From assembly GCA_025716855.1 (NCBI GenBank), contig JAIXMQ010000009.1:1-64000 (forward strand): DNA of 64,000 nucleotides. The letters are read 5' to 3'. Each line of letters opens with the position of its first letter. The stretch's first letter is position 1. The DNA is from Pilaira anomala (lineage: Eukaryota; Mucoromycota; Mucoromycetes; Mucorales; Mucoraceae). Position numbers and translations under genes: made by a program. The notes beneath the pieces were generated by a model, which made no database searches, was not told the origin of the DNA, and saw only the letters and a program-made list of their open reading frames with translations. Of the stretch, positions 24,685 through 36,574 are shown piece by piece.

Positions 24685-25818
24685 CTAGTGTCTCATAGCA
24701 ACATTTCCTTCCTTTTCTTCTTCCCATTCAAAGGCATCTTCCATATCTTCAATATCAGATTCATCTTCAAGATCAGAAACGTATTCGATATCCTATAAAA
24801 AAGAGAGAATTGTAAGCATAAGATATTTGATATATAAGTGTTTTTTTTTTTCTTTTCTTTTTTTTACCTCATCATCTTCTTCTTCATCCTCTTCTTCAAG
24901 ATCGTTTTCGTCTTCTTCATCAGTCTCATCTTCTTCAGCATCTTCAAGTTCTTCATCTAAAATCTTTTGCCAGATATCTTCATTTACGTTTAATGGTGCA
25001 TCACCATAAGCCTTGCTCTTCAATCTGTCAATCAATTCCTTTTCGATCGATTTCTCTATTCGTGCAGCTGCCTCTGCCTTACGTTCACGATTTGTTTCAC
25101 GTCTTTCCAACTTCTTTTTGATACCAATTAATTGTGGTCTATCACTATTATCAATGTGTTAATTTTCCCTTTTTTTTTTTTTTTTCTTGTTTCCTTCACA
25201 CTTTATTTTTTATACTTACTTTTCCTTGAGCTTCAATTTACGCATACGGATGAGATATTGAGTAATTTTAGTAAGACGTTGTTTACATTTGTGAGACAAA
25301 AAGTTGGGCCAGTATTGCAATTCTGTATCAATCTAATAATGATCTGTTAGTATTTTTTCTTTTTTCCCGAAAATAAAAAATAAAAATAAAAGTCTTGATT
25401 TGGTACCTGTGATAAAGCTTGTGCATAATTTTTAGAGAGCTTCTTTCTTTCCCACATTTTGGCAGGTGAATGTGCACGTTCAGGTGTCTTCATATACAAA
25501 TAGACAATACCTACATTTCACACAAAAGTAAGAAACTTTTCTCAAAAGATATTGTTTATTTTTTTTTTTTTTTTTTTACCCTTTTCTTCTCTGATAGTAG
25601 CATATCTACTATTAGCTAAAGGACAAGACTGGCGATTACAAAGACCAGTAACGTTATATTGGTTACGACAGAAATTACCATTGACAGTTCTAAAATATAT
25701 ATATATAAAGTTGAGTTGAGTTGTGTGTGCGATCGATCTCGATATATTATACATACTTGACTTTATAAGAACAAAACTGTTGGTTAATGACTTGCCAAAT
25801 AACTTCGTCAGACTGCAT
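24685..25818 (-). CDS. MAK16: MAK16 ribosome biogenesis protein
   Basis: Nucleolar factor for 60S ribosomal subunit assembly. Six exons on the minus strand: 25818-25757, 25689-25580, 25510-25407, 25332-25220, 25144-24868 and 24792-24685, encoding 257 residues. The N-terminus is highly conserved: [19 protein letters not shown], then [20 protein letters not shown], whose four Cys form the MAK16 zinc-binding/ribosomal-L28e-like domain. Also present are [38 protein letters not shown] and [16 protein letters not shown]. The C-terminus is a long acidic tract typical of nucleolar proteins. It is a little shorter than yeast Mak16 (306) because of the acidic tail. All introns are short and phase-consistent. 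Confidence 0.96.
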
Positions 25819-27056
25819 GATCTATAGTTTGAAGTTTTTTTTTTTTGAGAAAGAAAGAAATACTTTATGCCTATTTTTTTTTTTTCCATCAGGTTCAAGA
25901 AAAAAAAGTGACGATTTTTCGCAGTGGAAATGTTCAAAGCCACTACGATTTGACAGGTACTCTCCTGTTTTATTTTAGTTGAAAACCCGAATATATTTTC
26001 TCTTTTTGGGTTTTAAGTGGTTCGTGCGTTCTACATTTATGGTATAAAAACTGCAATGGATAACTATGGGATTCAAGTCTTTTAAATCAATTACATTTTC
26101 TTGGTTAAGTATATCTTAAAAGACTTTAAAAACTGAAATTGTGTTATTTTGTATTCAGGGGACTCATATAGACTATAGTAATAAATCATAATTTTCTTTT
26201 TTCTGCCTTGAGCTTTATTTATATATAATAGTTACAGATGTCATCAACCTAAAATATTGATTGTAAGAAGTTAAAAGTATACACTATTATTTAATTACTT
26301 TAAGAAAGAAAAAGATCTTGTCATTCTTTAATCAAACTATATATACATATGAGAGTGTATATATTTGAGACATCAAAGATGCATGGCTGCCTTAAGGCAA
26401 GGAATTTAGTTAAAAGATTCACAATTCATTTGGCTAATATATGAAAAGAGAATAATATACTACTATACAGCCAAAAGGCAATATACAGACATAAAGTCTA
26501 GAAAACATGGTTATTAGCAAAAAGTATAAAACATAAACGCGTGAAATAAAGCTTTCTGATTTTTCTCATAGTAAAAATTTAAATGGGAAGATTTATGAGT
26601 GATGTCTACCATAATAGAAACGTACATAATAGTGTGTAGATATTACTTCATGTGAAATAAATTATGCTTTCTGCATTTTTATTTTTATCTGACTTTATAA
26701 AAAAAAAATTATAGTTTTGTGGGGAAAAACTAAAAAGTTATTTCCTAAAGGTATAAAATAAAAGAAAAGGTAACTAAAGGATAGAATAAACATACTCTAA
26801 TACGTTCATATGCTTTACAAGCGTATAATACTCGCTTGTAATGTGACTTATGTATACACGAAAAAAAAGGGGACGTCAAAAACCCGCGTCACATCAGTTG
26901 CTTTTTAAAAAAACCACATTTATTACACATATTGTTCACAATACACTATTATTCACACAATATCTTTTTTTTTTTTTTTTTTTATTTAATTATTTCCACG
27001 TTTTTTTTTTTTTCCTTCTTTTTTTTTTTTTCTTCTTACGTACTAGAAAAAAGAAA
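25819..27056. other. Intergenic, divergent promoter region
   Basis: About 1.24 kb between the divergent MAK16 and RXT3 genes. AT-rich, with T tracts just before the RXT3 start codon. I see no coding sequence, tRNA or snRNA. Confidence 0.6.
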
Positions 27057-29606
27057 ATGAGTGAAAGTGGCGATAAACGTTCTTCAAGTGAACAAGAGAC
27101 TTCAGTTATAGATAAGAAACAAAAGTTAAATAATGATAGTTTACCTGTACTTTCCGAGACACTCATATTAGATAAAGTACAAGAAGACACCATTAACCAA
27201 TTAGTACAAAGTAGCAGTACCCTCACTGCTGTCAACGGTAATATATGAAAAGACACCACTACTACTTTTATTTTTTTCTTTTGGCTCATCATATTTTTTT
27301 TTTTTTTTTAGAAGTGGAAAGTAAAGTAGATCCATTAGGTAAAAGTAATAAATCAATAAGTGTTCTCTTTTACTATCAGAGAGAGAGAGAGAGTGAAAAA
27401 AAAAACGACAACAACACAACAACTTTTTAAACAAGTAAAACAGAAAAAGGATATTGACCCTGTTTTTTTTTATTACATATAGTAACAGAAGATACTAATA
27501 AAATAATGGAACAAGACATTGTATCAGCAGACATCGAGAAACCGGTCACAGGTAAAAATAAAAAAAAAAATAAAGAGAAAAAGGTAAAAATCATGCTAAA
27601 ATCAAACAAATAGAGCCTACTACTACAGCATCACCAACAACAACAACAGCAGCAACAGAAAAAGATGATTTAAATATAACAAGTGAACAACTTTTATTTG
27701 CATTGACATCTATTCCACCTACCGAAACCGATACAAAACCCGAAGAAGAAGAGGAACAAGATAAATCAAAGATTGTAAAAGAACTCCTTGCACCTGCTAC
27801 AACAACACCAACAACACCACCACCTACTGTACTTGAGGTAGATGTACCTCCACCACCTGTACCTACCACATTAACATTAGATACAAACACACCTGTAAAA
27901 CCTACCACTAGCAGCACCATACCAACCACCTCTAAACCTACAACGCATGCAGTTTCAAATTTACCTGATATCAGTGCAGCTTTAAGAAGATTAAGTAGCA
28001 CACATACCGTTCCAGCAAGTGTCATGGAACAATTATCTTCTTCACCTAGATTACCTAATCTAGGTCAATTGAATGAACAAAGAAGAGGATCTGAAGTCTC
28101 TCCTTCCGAGATGCTAGGAAATGCTTTAGCTGCTGTTGCAGCGAATGCAGCAGCAGCAGCAGCCGCATCCTCCTCCTCATCATCATCATCATCATCATCA
28201 CCACCTAAGCCAGCACCTACGCCTCCACCTCCACCTCCACCCCCTCTTTCTTCTTCTTCTTCTACAAATAATACAGCTGCCATGGGTAATTTAGCTGCGA
28301 TCACAGCCAACATCAGTAACTTACTTTCATCTAGCGGATTTCATCGAAACTCATTTAGTCAAGAAGATACGCAGAAACTAGCAGCAGCAGTGGTTGTAGC
28401 ACGTAATGGAGCAGCAGCCGCTGCAGCTGCTGCAGCAGCTCATCAACAACAACAGCAACAACGTCGAAAGAGTTCAATGACAGGCCAAGCATTTTCAAAT
28501 ATGATGGAGATGATGGGTACAAGTCGAAAGAAAGTGGTAACAGCACCACTACCACCACCACCACCACCACCAGTGGCAGCAGCGCCTAAATTGATTGTAA
28601 AGAATGAATTGGTTTGGAAAAGTTTAGAGGGAATGAAAGAAAAGGGGTTAGGGGTTCAAGTGTATACACCTCAATTGATTTTACCTAATTTAGAAGGATG
28701 TTTGAATGGCGTGTTGGAAGTACGTGTGCCTGCAAGGTATTTGACGTTTGAAAATAGTAAAGTTCAAAAACGAGCTGTGTGGGGTACGGATATTTATACG
28801 GATGACTCTGATATTGTTGCAAGTAAGTGAAAAAAAAAAAAAAAAAGAAGAAAAAGCAGATATATACAGTATTAATTTTTTTTTTTTTTTTTTCGTTAGT
28901 GGCAATTCATTCGGGAAAGTATCAACCTAAATTCGTTGAACAAGAGATTGAATTAGACGATCCATTTGCATTAGCGATTGCAGGAAAACAAAGAGAATCA
29001 AGAGAGGCAACCAAGAAATTAGCTGTATCCGGTAAAAAATACGTGGTTCATGACAGTTTAATACCGGATCATGATTTAAAGGTGACTGTACGTGTTTTAC
29101 CTACTTTACAAAATTATGCAAGTTCCATTCGATACCGTATCAAGTCAAGAGAATGGACAAAGCATGATGGTATGAGTTTATTTGTTTCCAAGGTTGAAAA
29201 GATCAAGGTATATATATATATTAGAATATTTTAAAAAAAAATACGGTATATTCATTGTTGTAATAGAAGGGAGAGGCAAGATTAAGAGGCCGTGGTACAA
29301 TTAAATCGGATATGTTTGCGTATGAATCTTATAGAAAACAAGCTTTGGGTTTAAATAGTAAATCACATGGAATAAAACAAGAAGGTGCTGTTGCTGCGCC
29401 TTCGACAATGGAAGAAGAAAGTACTACGCCTCATTTCCATCCAACAAGGGGAAGAGTAAAGAAGACGCGTAGAGTGATGCGCATGTTTCAGGTAAAAAAA
29501 AAAAAGAAAGTAAAAAGAAAAAAAGAAAAAAAAAAGTATTTATATATAAAACTTTACTTTTATATAGATTCGTTCAGAAATGATACATCATAATCAAAAG
29601 AAATAA
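27057..29606 (+). CDS. RXT3-family subunit of the RPD3L histone deacetylase complex
   Basis: Predicted chromatin regulator, homologue of yeast Rxt3. Exons are 27057-27237, 27312-27338, 27483-27551, 27614-28822, 28900-29207, 29267-29491 and 29568-29606, giving 685 residues. The Rxt3 domain is in the C-terminal half: VRVPARYLTFEN, RAVWGTDIYTDDSDIVAMAIHSG (split across exons 4 and 5), HDLKVTVRVLPTLQNY and IRYRIKSREWTKHDGMSL. The N-terminal half is low-complexity with poly-Thr/Pro, poly-Ala, poly-Ser, a proline run of about ten and short poly-Gln stretches. Exons 2 (27 nt) and 3 (69 nt) are both phase 1-1. The stop codon is only five bases from the stop codon of the tropomyosin gene on the opposite strand. 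Confidence 0.88.
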
Positions 29607-29611
29607 ATTTT

Positions 29612-30103
29612 TTATAAATCATCAAAGATACGAGCTAAATCATCTAAATGCGCTTTTGTATCTTTATACTTTTGAGAAAGTTCAATATGATCATCTTCTT
29701 TTTGAGTTAAATCTTGTTCAAGTTTAGTAATCTTTTGATCAGCCTCTTCCGCTTTTTTATCAGCATCATGAAACCTAATTATTATTATTATTATTATTTT
29801 GTTTATTTTAGAAAAATAGTGCGTGCGTTTTATTACTTACTTTTGGTTGGCAAGTCGAAGTTGTTCTTCTACTTGATCTAATCTAGCTTGCATACGTTCA
29901 ATTCTTACTTTATTCGATTTAATTTCATGGTTCTTTGAAATAAGGTCGGATTCAATCGTCTTGATTTGTTCAGAATAAGCATCACCACGACTTCTTGATT
30001 CTTCGGTTTCGCTACGAAGTAAACTGATTTTCTAAAGTCTATTTGTTTAATATACATATTCGTTTTTTTTTTTTTTTTTTTTTACCTCCTTGAATTTTTC
30101 CAT
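29612..30103 (-). CDS. Short tropomyosin
   Basis: Coiled-coil actin-filament-binding protein. Three exons on the minus strand, 30103-30086, 30031-29841 and 29774-29612, encode 123 residues. It starts MEKFKEKISLLRSETEE, matching the fungal tropomyosin N-terminus (compare fission yeast Cdc8), and is heptad-patterned throughout. It ends KAHLDDLARIFDDL, equivalent to the C-terminal overlap segment of yeast proteins. The length is unusual: yeast Tpm2 and Cdc8 have 161 residues and Tpm1 199, steps of 38, and this one is another 38 shorter. The two introns (54 and 66 nt) are too small to hide a missing exon. It converges on RXT3 with five bases between stops. Other short coiled-coil families cannot be fully excluded. 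Confidence 0.82.
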
Positions 30104-30797
30104 TTATTTGTTTATACAAAAGAAAGAAAAAAAAAGGCTGATTTAATGTGATGTCGGTCAGTTCATTCAAAATCGGTAGTTGTACAAAGGTGACGGACAG
30201 TAATAGATTCAGGTGTGTGTGTGTGTGTATGTACTACTTTAAGAAAAAAAATCAATAACAAAAAGCCGAGAAGCATAAGTTTTTTTTTTTTTTTTTTTTT
30301 TTTAGTTGCTAAGAGAGGTAATGCATTTTATGTATACGTGCAGCAGCGACATGTGTGTTTTGTTTGTAATCCAATGATAATTTGCAATCTATCATGTTAT
30401 AATAGTTTATTTAAATGAAAGTGATACTCATCAAAACAACAACAAAAAACGGGTCTAGATTGGGTACCTAGTTTTACCCTAAATGAGCCCTGTTCTTCTC
30501 CTCCTCTGTTTTCTGGAATTGTTTTACATTTACAAAGTTCGATTATGAAAAAACGTTCTATCATGATCTTTTTTTTTTGCGGTGATGAATAATTTATAAA
30601 TTTGACAATTACTAAATTAAGCACGAAAAAAAGAACTAGGCCTTTATATTTTTTTTTTTTTTTTTTTTTTTATAAACTCTTTTATGTGTAATGCTGTGAT
30701 ATATATATATATATGAGTTAATAAAAAGAAGAAGAAAAAGTAATATAATATGTTTTTTTTTTTTTTTTTTTTTTTTTTTTGTAAAGTGACCCTTTCT
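30104..30797. other. Intergenic region
   Basis: About 690 bp between the tropomyosin start and the kinase stop. It holds long T runs (for example 30751-30780) and a TG-rich stretch near 30212. No gene is recognisable. Confidence 0.6.
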
Positions 30798-32686
30798 TTA
30801 AGCAGAAGAATTCTTTTTAGCAGCAACAGCTTGAGGAGGTATAATGGGAGAAGCAGGTCTACTAAGACGTTTCCTCTTTTCTTTCTCAGCAACAACACCA
30901 GGCGGTTCAGGAGTGACAACCACCAAATTATCACGTCCACCCGTGGAAGCAGGTGCGGTCAAGACATGATGCACATGTCTTTTACCTGGTTCATGAATAT
31001 GACATACATCAATTGATTGTACCCATTTATCTGCCAATACAGTGTTCAAGGTAGATCTTCTGGTTGGGTCAATATCCAAGATACCGGCCATCACAGGTCT
31101 AGCTTCACGTGGTAATAATTTTAGTAATCTGAATTGTTGTTGGTTTTGGTTCGTGGCAAATGCTCGAAATGAGGGGTCCGTTTGACGAGGAATTCTCCAA
31201 GGGAATCTACGGATGGTCATACAGAGAAAGACGATACCACAGGACCAGATATCTGAGAGACGAGGATCGTAGGTGGGTTGAGTATATTGTTCAGGAGCGA
31301 TATAAGGGTCGGAGCCATAGACACCTAAAAAAAAAAAAAAGAGAGAGTAAGTATTAGTATATATATATATATATATATGTGTGTCCATGTGTACCTTTGG
31401 TCTGTGTAATGTTTTCTTCAAACGGGTATTTATATACAGTCGAACATCCAAAATCAATAATTTTCAAAATACCAAAATGATCCAGAACAAGGTTATCCAA
31501 CTTAATATCACGATGAGCGATACCCATGGATTGCAAGTATTCAAGACCGTTCAAGAGCTGTCTCCAACAACAAGCGATTTCTTCACGAGACATCATACCA
31601 CTCATGACGACATTGAATAAATCATTTGGAGCATATTCCATGATTTCAAAGTAATTAGAACCTTCTTGAATGATATCTAATGTTTCAATAATATTTGGAT
31701 GATGTAAAGTACTTCCAATACAGAATTCGGCCGTCACTTTCTTTATATACTCTTTTTCACTTTCTTGTACTAATCTCTTTCTAAATTGTTTTACTGCAAA
31801 TGTCTTTTGATCGGCTGAGCGTCTTATTAATCTTACAGATCCACCCGCTCCCTTTCCAATATATCTCCCTGTTTTTTTTTTTTGGTGTAAATTGTTAGCC
31901 TCTTTTTTTTTTATGTGTGTGAATATTTATTTATTTATTTTACTTACCCCAAGTACCATATTTACCCCCAATATCTTGTCTAAATTGGTTTGCAAAAGTA
32001 CCAGCAGGTTTAGTGGATGATGATGATGTTGTTGTTTGTTGTTGTTGTTGTTGCTGCTGCTCTTCTTGAGAATGAGTAGAACCAGTAGGTGAGGTAGGTG
32101 ACACAGATTGTTGTTGTTGTTGTTGTTGCGTGTTTACAAAGAATCTACGTAAATCAGACCAAGCCAAAAATAGATCTTTACGATCATTTTGGTGTAATGA
32201 AGATTGAGAAGAAGACTGTCTATGAAAATGAGTTTGATGATATCTTTCATCATATTCAGGTTTTTTAAAAACAAATTGAGAAGGAGTTGAACAAGTACTT
32301 GAAGGTCGATGAGATAAAGTAGGTCTAGATTGTTGTTGTTGTTGAGAAGTGGTTAATAAGATGGGTGTTGCTGCTGCATTGGAATTTGTACAAAAAGTGG
32401 GTTCTGCAGATGACGTAGAGAGTGTAGGAGAAGGAGGCTTTGAGGATTGAAAAAGTTGTGAACGAGGTCTTGCATTGCTATTTGGATGATGATTCTTTTT
32501 GGTTTGTAGTAATTTAGATAGTTCGTTCAAATCTACACTGGATCCTGCCCAGCTTGTTCTTTGTGGTTTACTACTTGTCGCTACTGTGTGAGTCACTACC
32601 GCTGGTGATAACGATGGACTACTTGGAACTGACCTATCCGGTGTAGTTGTAACTATTTCATATCTTTGATTTACCAGATGAAGCAT
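30798..32686 (-). CDS. HAL4/HAL5/NPR1-type serine/threonine protein kinase
   Basis: Fungal kinase of the family that controls plasma-membrane transporters in yeast (Sat4/Hal4, Hal5, Npr1). Three exons on the minus strand, 32686-31948, 31868-31395 and 31324-30798, encode 579 residues. Residues 1-245 are disordered, rich in Ser/Thr/Pro, with poly-Gln runs near 31994-32062 and 32106-32127. The kinase domain follows: glycine loop [10 protein letters not shown], catalytic Lys in [23 protein letters not shown] and the APEQY activation-segment end. The insert ending [14 protein letters not shown] and the helix [20 protein letters not shown] are typical of the HAL/NPR group. The C-terminus has a basic tail. 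It is divergent from an arrestin gene 324 bp away, a suggestive pairing. Confidence 0.9.
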
Positions 32687-33010
32687 TTTCTTTTTTATTA
32701 AAATAAAAAAGTGTTTTTGGTATAACGAGGGTAAAAAAAGAAGAAAGAAAGAGAGAAAAAGAGAGAAAAAGAGAGAGAAAAAGAGAGAGAAAAAGAGAGA
32801 GAAAAAAAGAAAAAAAAAAAAAAAGGGCTATTTGGATCTAAGCTTTTTTTTTTTTTTTTTTTTTTTTTTTAACTCGGGTCAAGACTATTTTTTTAAAGGA
32901 AATGACGGAGTTGGGTCATTTTATAAGCCAGTGATTGATTTTTTGGCAGTATAAAAATCATTTTAACTAAATATCCTTTTTTTTTTTTTCTTTTCTTAAA
33001 AAAAATAATC
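32687..33010. promoter_or_regulatory. Shared divergent promoter of the kinase and arrestin genes
   Basis: This 324-bp intergenic segment must hold the 5' regions of both flanking genes. It contains a purine tract of GAGA/GAAA units at about 32736-32824 followed by a T run of about 25 at 32844-32870. No clear TATA box was identified. Confidence 0.5.
32736..32824. repeat. Polypurine GAGA/GAAA tract
   Basis: An imperfect repeat of gagagaaaaa-type units running about 90 bp with essentially no pyrimidines on the plus strand. It lies in the divergent promoter between the kinase and arrestin genes and could exclude nucleosomes or bind a GAGA-type factor. Confidence 0.8.
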
Positions 33011-34242
33011 ATGTTTCGAAAATCTGTTTCGATTGATTTAGTGGAACCAGTTGTTTGTCTTAGAGGACAACCAAAAGATAAACAAACGATAAATATATTA
33101 CGTGGTGCAATTCGATTAAATCTATCACATTCTGCTATTGTATATGGTATTACTATACAATTTGTAGGTATATCCAAAACACTTTGGCCCGAAGGTTTGT
33201 AACAAATATATATTATAATCAAATACATTAAATAAACTAAATTTATTATTAAACAACAACAGCCGCACAGCATTGGGATAAACATATCTTGGTAGATTCT
33301 ACTATTCCAATCTCAAAAAATTCAGTGTTACTCAAGAAAGGTACACACGCTTTTCCATTTGAAATTCTGTTGTCCAATGCGCTCTCAGAATCTATCGAAT
33401 GCGGACTTGGCCATATACGATATAAACTCCTCTGCCAGGTGCATGTGAAACCAAGATTATTATTCTTTATAAAATCCATATTACAATCACAAAAACCAGT
33501 TGTCTTGATAAGATTACCATTCACAGAAAATCAACAATCTATATCACAAACACACATCATGAATGAACAAGGTGGACAACTCACATTACATATCGAAAGA
33601 GGTCAACTTATACCCGGTACTTTATTACCAATCACCTTTCATTTTAATTCTCTTTGTAATCTAAATGCAATAGATCAATTATCTGTAAAATTAATTGAAA
33701 GACAAAAATATAAAGCTCCTTCTAAACAAACTACTCGTATCTTGCATCATGAAATCGCTTTATCTCCAAATAATCATCCTAATAATAACTTTACTTTAAC
33801 TGACTCAAATGAGTTACGCATGGTCTATGTTGTACCAGATAAACATACCCTGAAAGTACGTCCATCTGCTTTTCATACAAATATACGTGTACGCCATTGG
33901 TTACAAATTCATATAAAGTTATTGTTAAATGATGGTACTATCAAAGATATACAAATAGATGTCTCTATCTTGGTCTCGTTATCTTCTATGGATGATTATC
34001 TCAATCTACCCGTTTACCACCAGCTTCCACTACTAGAAGAGCAACCTCAAACTAATAATAACGTATCTCTCTCTCTCTCTAATTCCACTTCTATTACTAC
34101 TTCTATTACTTCTTCTATAAGTCCTAATTCTTGGCTTAAAAAAATATACCCGATAAAAAATAATCATGTCACAGATAATAATAACAACCTCATGATGCTC
34201 ATCACTGCTCCTCCCCCATTATATGAAGATATTCTTCATTAA
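33011..34242 (+). CDS. Alpha-arrestin-like protein with C-terminal PPxY motif
   Basis: Predicted ubiquitin-ligase adaptor that brings Rsp5/Nedd4-type ligases to membrane transporters. Two exons, 33011-33194 and 33263-34242, encode 387 residues. The arrestin N-domain is visible as strand-rich sequence with VEPVVCLRG, INILRGAIRLNLSH, IQFVGISKTLWPEG, KGTHAFPFEILL and HIRYKLLCQVHVK. A second arrestin domain follows (LTLHIERGQLIPGTLLPI, LIERQKYKAPS). The C-terminus has Ser/Thr-rich disorder and ends APPPLYEDILH, which contains a PPxY (PPLY) WW-binding motif. The donor of the single intron is GTTTGT, weaker than its neighbours, but phase and the arrestin fold support it. It is shorter than most yeast arrestins. 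Confidence 0.85.
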
Positions 34243-35968
34243 ATAAATAAAGATAAGAAAGATTATCTGTATGTATCATAGTTACACGCATATATTATCT
34301 CTTTTTTTTTTTTTTTTTTTTTTGCCACATAGTAATAAAATCTTTTGCCAAGAAAAAAAAAACCGCGCAAGGAGAAAAAAAAAGGAGGAGGTTCTACATG
34401 TAGGAGAATGAGGTTGGTTTGGCATGATAATATAAAAAGAGAGAGAGAGAGAGAGAGATATATACATGTCATATATTATACATCATCTATACTATAAATA
34501 TAAATTGAGCCTGTGTGTGTGTGTGTGTATACGTATGCAATCAAGTTCAATATATATTCAATATACGCGCGCACTCTTGATGCTCTGTTGGTAATTCAGA
34601 AGCCAATATAATAATTCGGAACTATTATAAATGAAAGATGCAGTTTAAATAAATAAATAAATAAATGACGTTTAGAATAATATCCAGAACCCAACGTCGA
34701 TCTTTCTCTCTCTTTCTCTTTCTCTCTTGCATTTATGGGGGTCATGTATGACAATAATAATTTGGCATATTAGTAGAAAAAAAAAAATTGCCACAATCTA
34801 TTTTTATTTTCTAATAAACTGTTTCATTTTGTATTTTAAAGTTTGTACAAATCCCGAAAAAAAAAAAGTTAATTGTTAGTCAATATTATATGTAGAGAGA
34901 GACATAAAAAATTAGCTGTATCATAGAAACGAACTAATAATTTTTTTATGCAGTATCTTTCCTTCTCTCTCAAAATATACGTAATGAAATGAGGAGGTGT
35001 GATTTCTTAAAAAAAAAAAAAAATCTAGGAGAGAGATCTTTAAGAATTATATACACAATGCACCCTGAGAAAAAAAAAAAAAGCCCTGTTGTGGCTTTTT
35101 ATGCACTACCAAGAGCAAATTGGATCGGGATATGTGTTATATATCCTTTTTTTTTTTTTTTTGAAACAAGTTTAACTTGATAGAAAAAAAGACCGAGACT
35201 TTTTTTTTTTTTGTAGTCTTGTTTTGTCTTCAAATATATGATATGATATGTTTTTTTTTTGGGTCAGTTGTCTTTTTTTTTTTTTTTTTTTCAATGTTAT
35301 ATATCTTTTTTTTTTTTTTTTTCCATCCAAAAAGGGCACTTTTTAATTAGTAGCAACGGATTAATTATTGTCCATATTGCCAGTTGTCTACAGGAAACTA
35401 TATATATTATCCTTTTTTTTTTTTTTTGGTTAGCAAGACATGAAATAAAAGTAGCATTCATCATATAGATTGTATATATTATATTTACACCCTGAGAAAA
35501 AAAAGTCGAATAGCAAATAAATGATGTATTTTCGATTTATTATACATACTGCAGCAACAATATCTCGCTTAATAAGCGCGATGGATGTCTTTTTCTTTTT
35601 TTTCTGAAAAGAAAAAACCCCGTACCTGATTTTTTTTTTTTTTTTTTTTCACAAGCCAAATAAATAACGTCATTTCTAACACTCAAAAAAAAAAAAAAAT
35701 GAAAGAGTATACGACATCTTGACGTACTTTACATTACATGTTTATCATAACTTGACTTTTTTTTTTTTAATAATGAGTAGTGACGACATGAATTGTACCT
35801 ATTAATTATTATTTCTTTTTTTTACATCATCATGTTCTTATATATTGGATAGATATAAAAGTATAAATGACAAAAAGACTTTTTATATTATTTTGTATAA
35901 CACTTTTTAAAAAATTATTTTTTTAGATTAAATTGTATTTTTATCATTTATATTTTTTGCTCTCTCGT

Positions 35969-36001
<33 letters not shown>

Positions 36002-36501
36002 ATGTGTTTCACTAAACAACATTACACCGAAAAATTAAACTTGATAGCACTTTGTGTAACAGTCAAGAAAAACTTTTCTATAAACGAATTCTGACAAAAA
36101 TTAATATCAAAGAAAAAAAAAAGATATAAAAAAAAAATGTTATTTTTTTAAAAGAAAAAAAAATAGACCGTTCTTACTCAAAAAAAAAAACAGAAGGTGC
36201 TTTATAATCAAATTACTTACCAAAAAATAAGAAAAAGCTATTAGTTTTAGCTTAAATAAATGAATGATATCATGACACAATTTAACCTTTTTAACAACAA
36301 CAAAAAAACAGGAATCATCAAAACAGGAAAAAAAAAAAAAAATTTAAAGTTTAACGCGCCGAAAGTTTTGTCAAATGACGTTATACAAGATCATCATTAC
36401 TGCTTCATTTTAAAGATCAGATAGCTCTTAGCCAATCAAATCGCAGGATTTTTGTATTCCCTATAAAACCCTTTTTTTTTGGGTCTATTTCGTGTAACGA
36501 A
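34243..36501. other. Gene-poor region
   Basis: About 2.26 kb with no recognisable gene. It contains many A and T runs (for example 35971-35999), a GA microsatellite near 34437-34457 and a TG microsatellite near 34512-34528. A CT-rich patch lies near 34703-34729. Short open frames here are made of Phe, Lys and Ser from homopolymers and are not supported. Confidence 0.6.
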
Positions 36502-36574
36502 GGGGATGTAGCTCAAATGGTAGAGCGCTCGCTTAGCATGTGAGAGGCACTGGGATCGACGCCCAGCTTCTCCA
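36502..36574 (+). tRNA. tRNA-Ala (anticodon AGC)
   Basis: A full cloverleaf of 73 nt. The acceptor stem GGGGATG pairs with CTTCTCC apart from one T-T mismatch. The D arm is GCTC/GAGC with loop AAATGGTA. The anticodon stem CTCGC/GTGAG encloses TTAGCAT with anticodon AGC at 36535-36537. The T stem CTGGG/CCCAG encloses ATCGACG. The discriminator base is A. There is no intron. A T-rich stretch starting at 36582 can serve as the RNA polymerase III terminator. The A at the first T-loop position is also known from some eukaryotic tRNA-Ala(AGC) genes, so I read it as functional. Confidence 0.95.

Noticed and set aside
36502..36574. The tRNA-Ala might be a pseudogene because of its T-loop ATCGACG and an acceptor T-T mismatch.
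   Set aside because: All stems otherwise pair, a pol III T-stretch follows, and an A at the first T-loop position is known from genuine eukaryotic tRNA-Ala(AGC).
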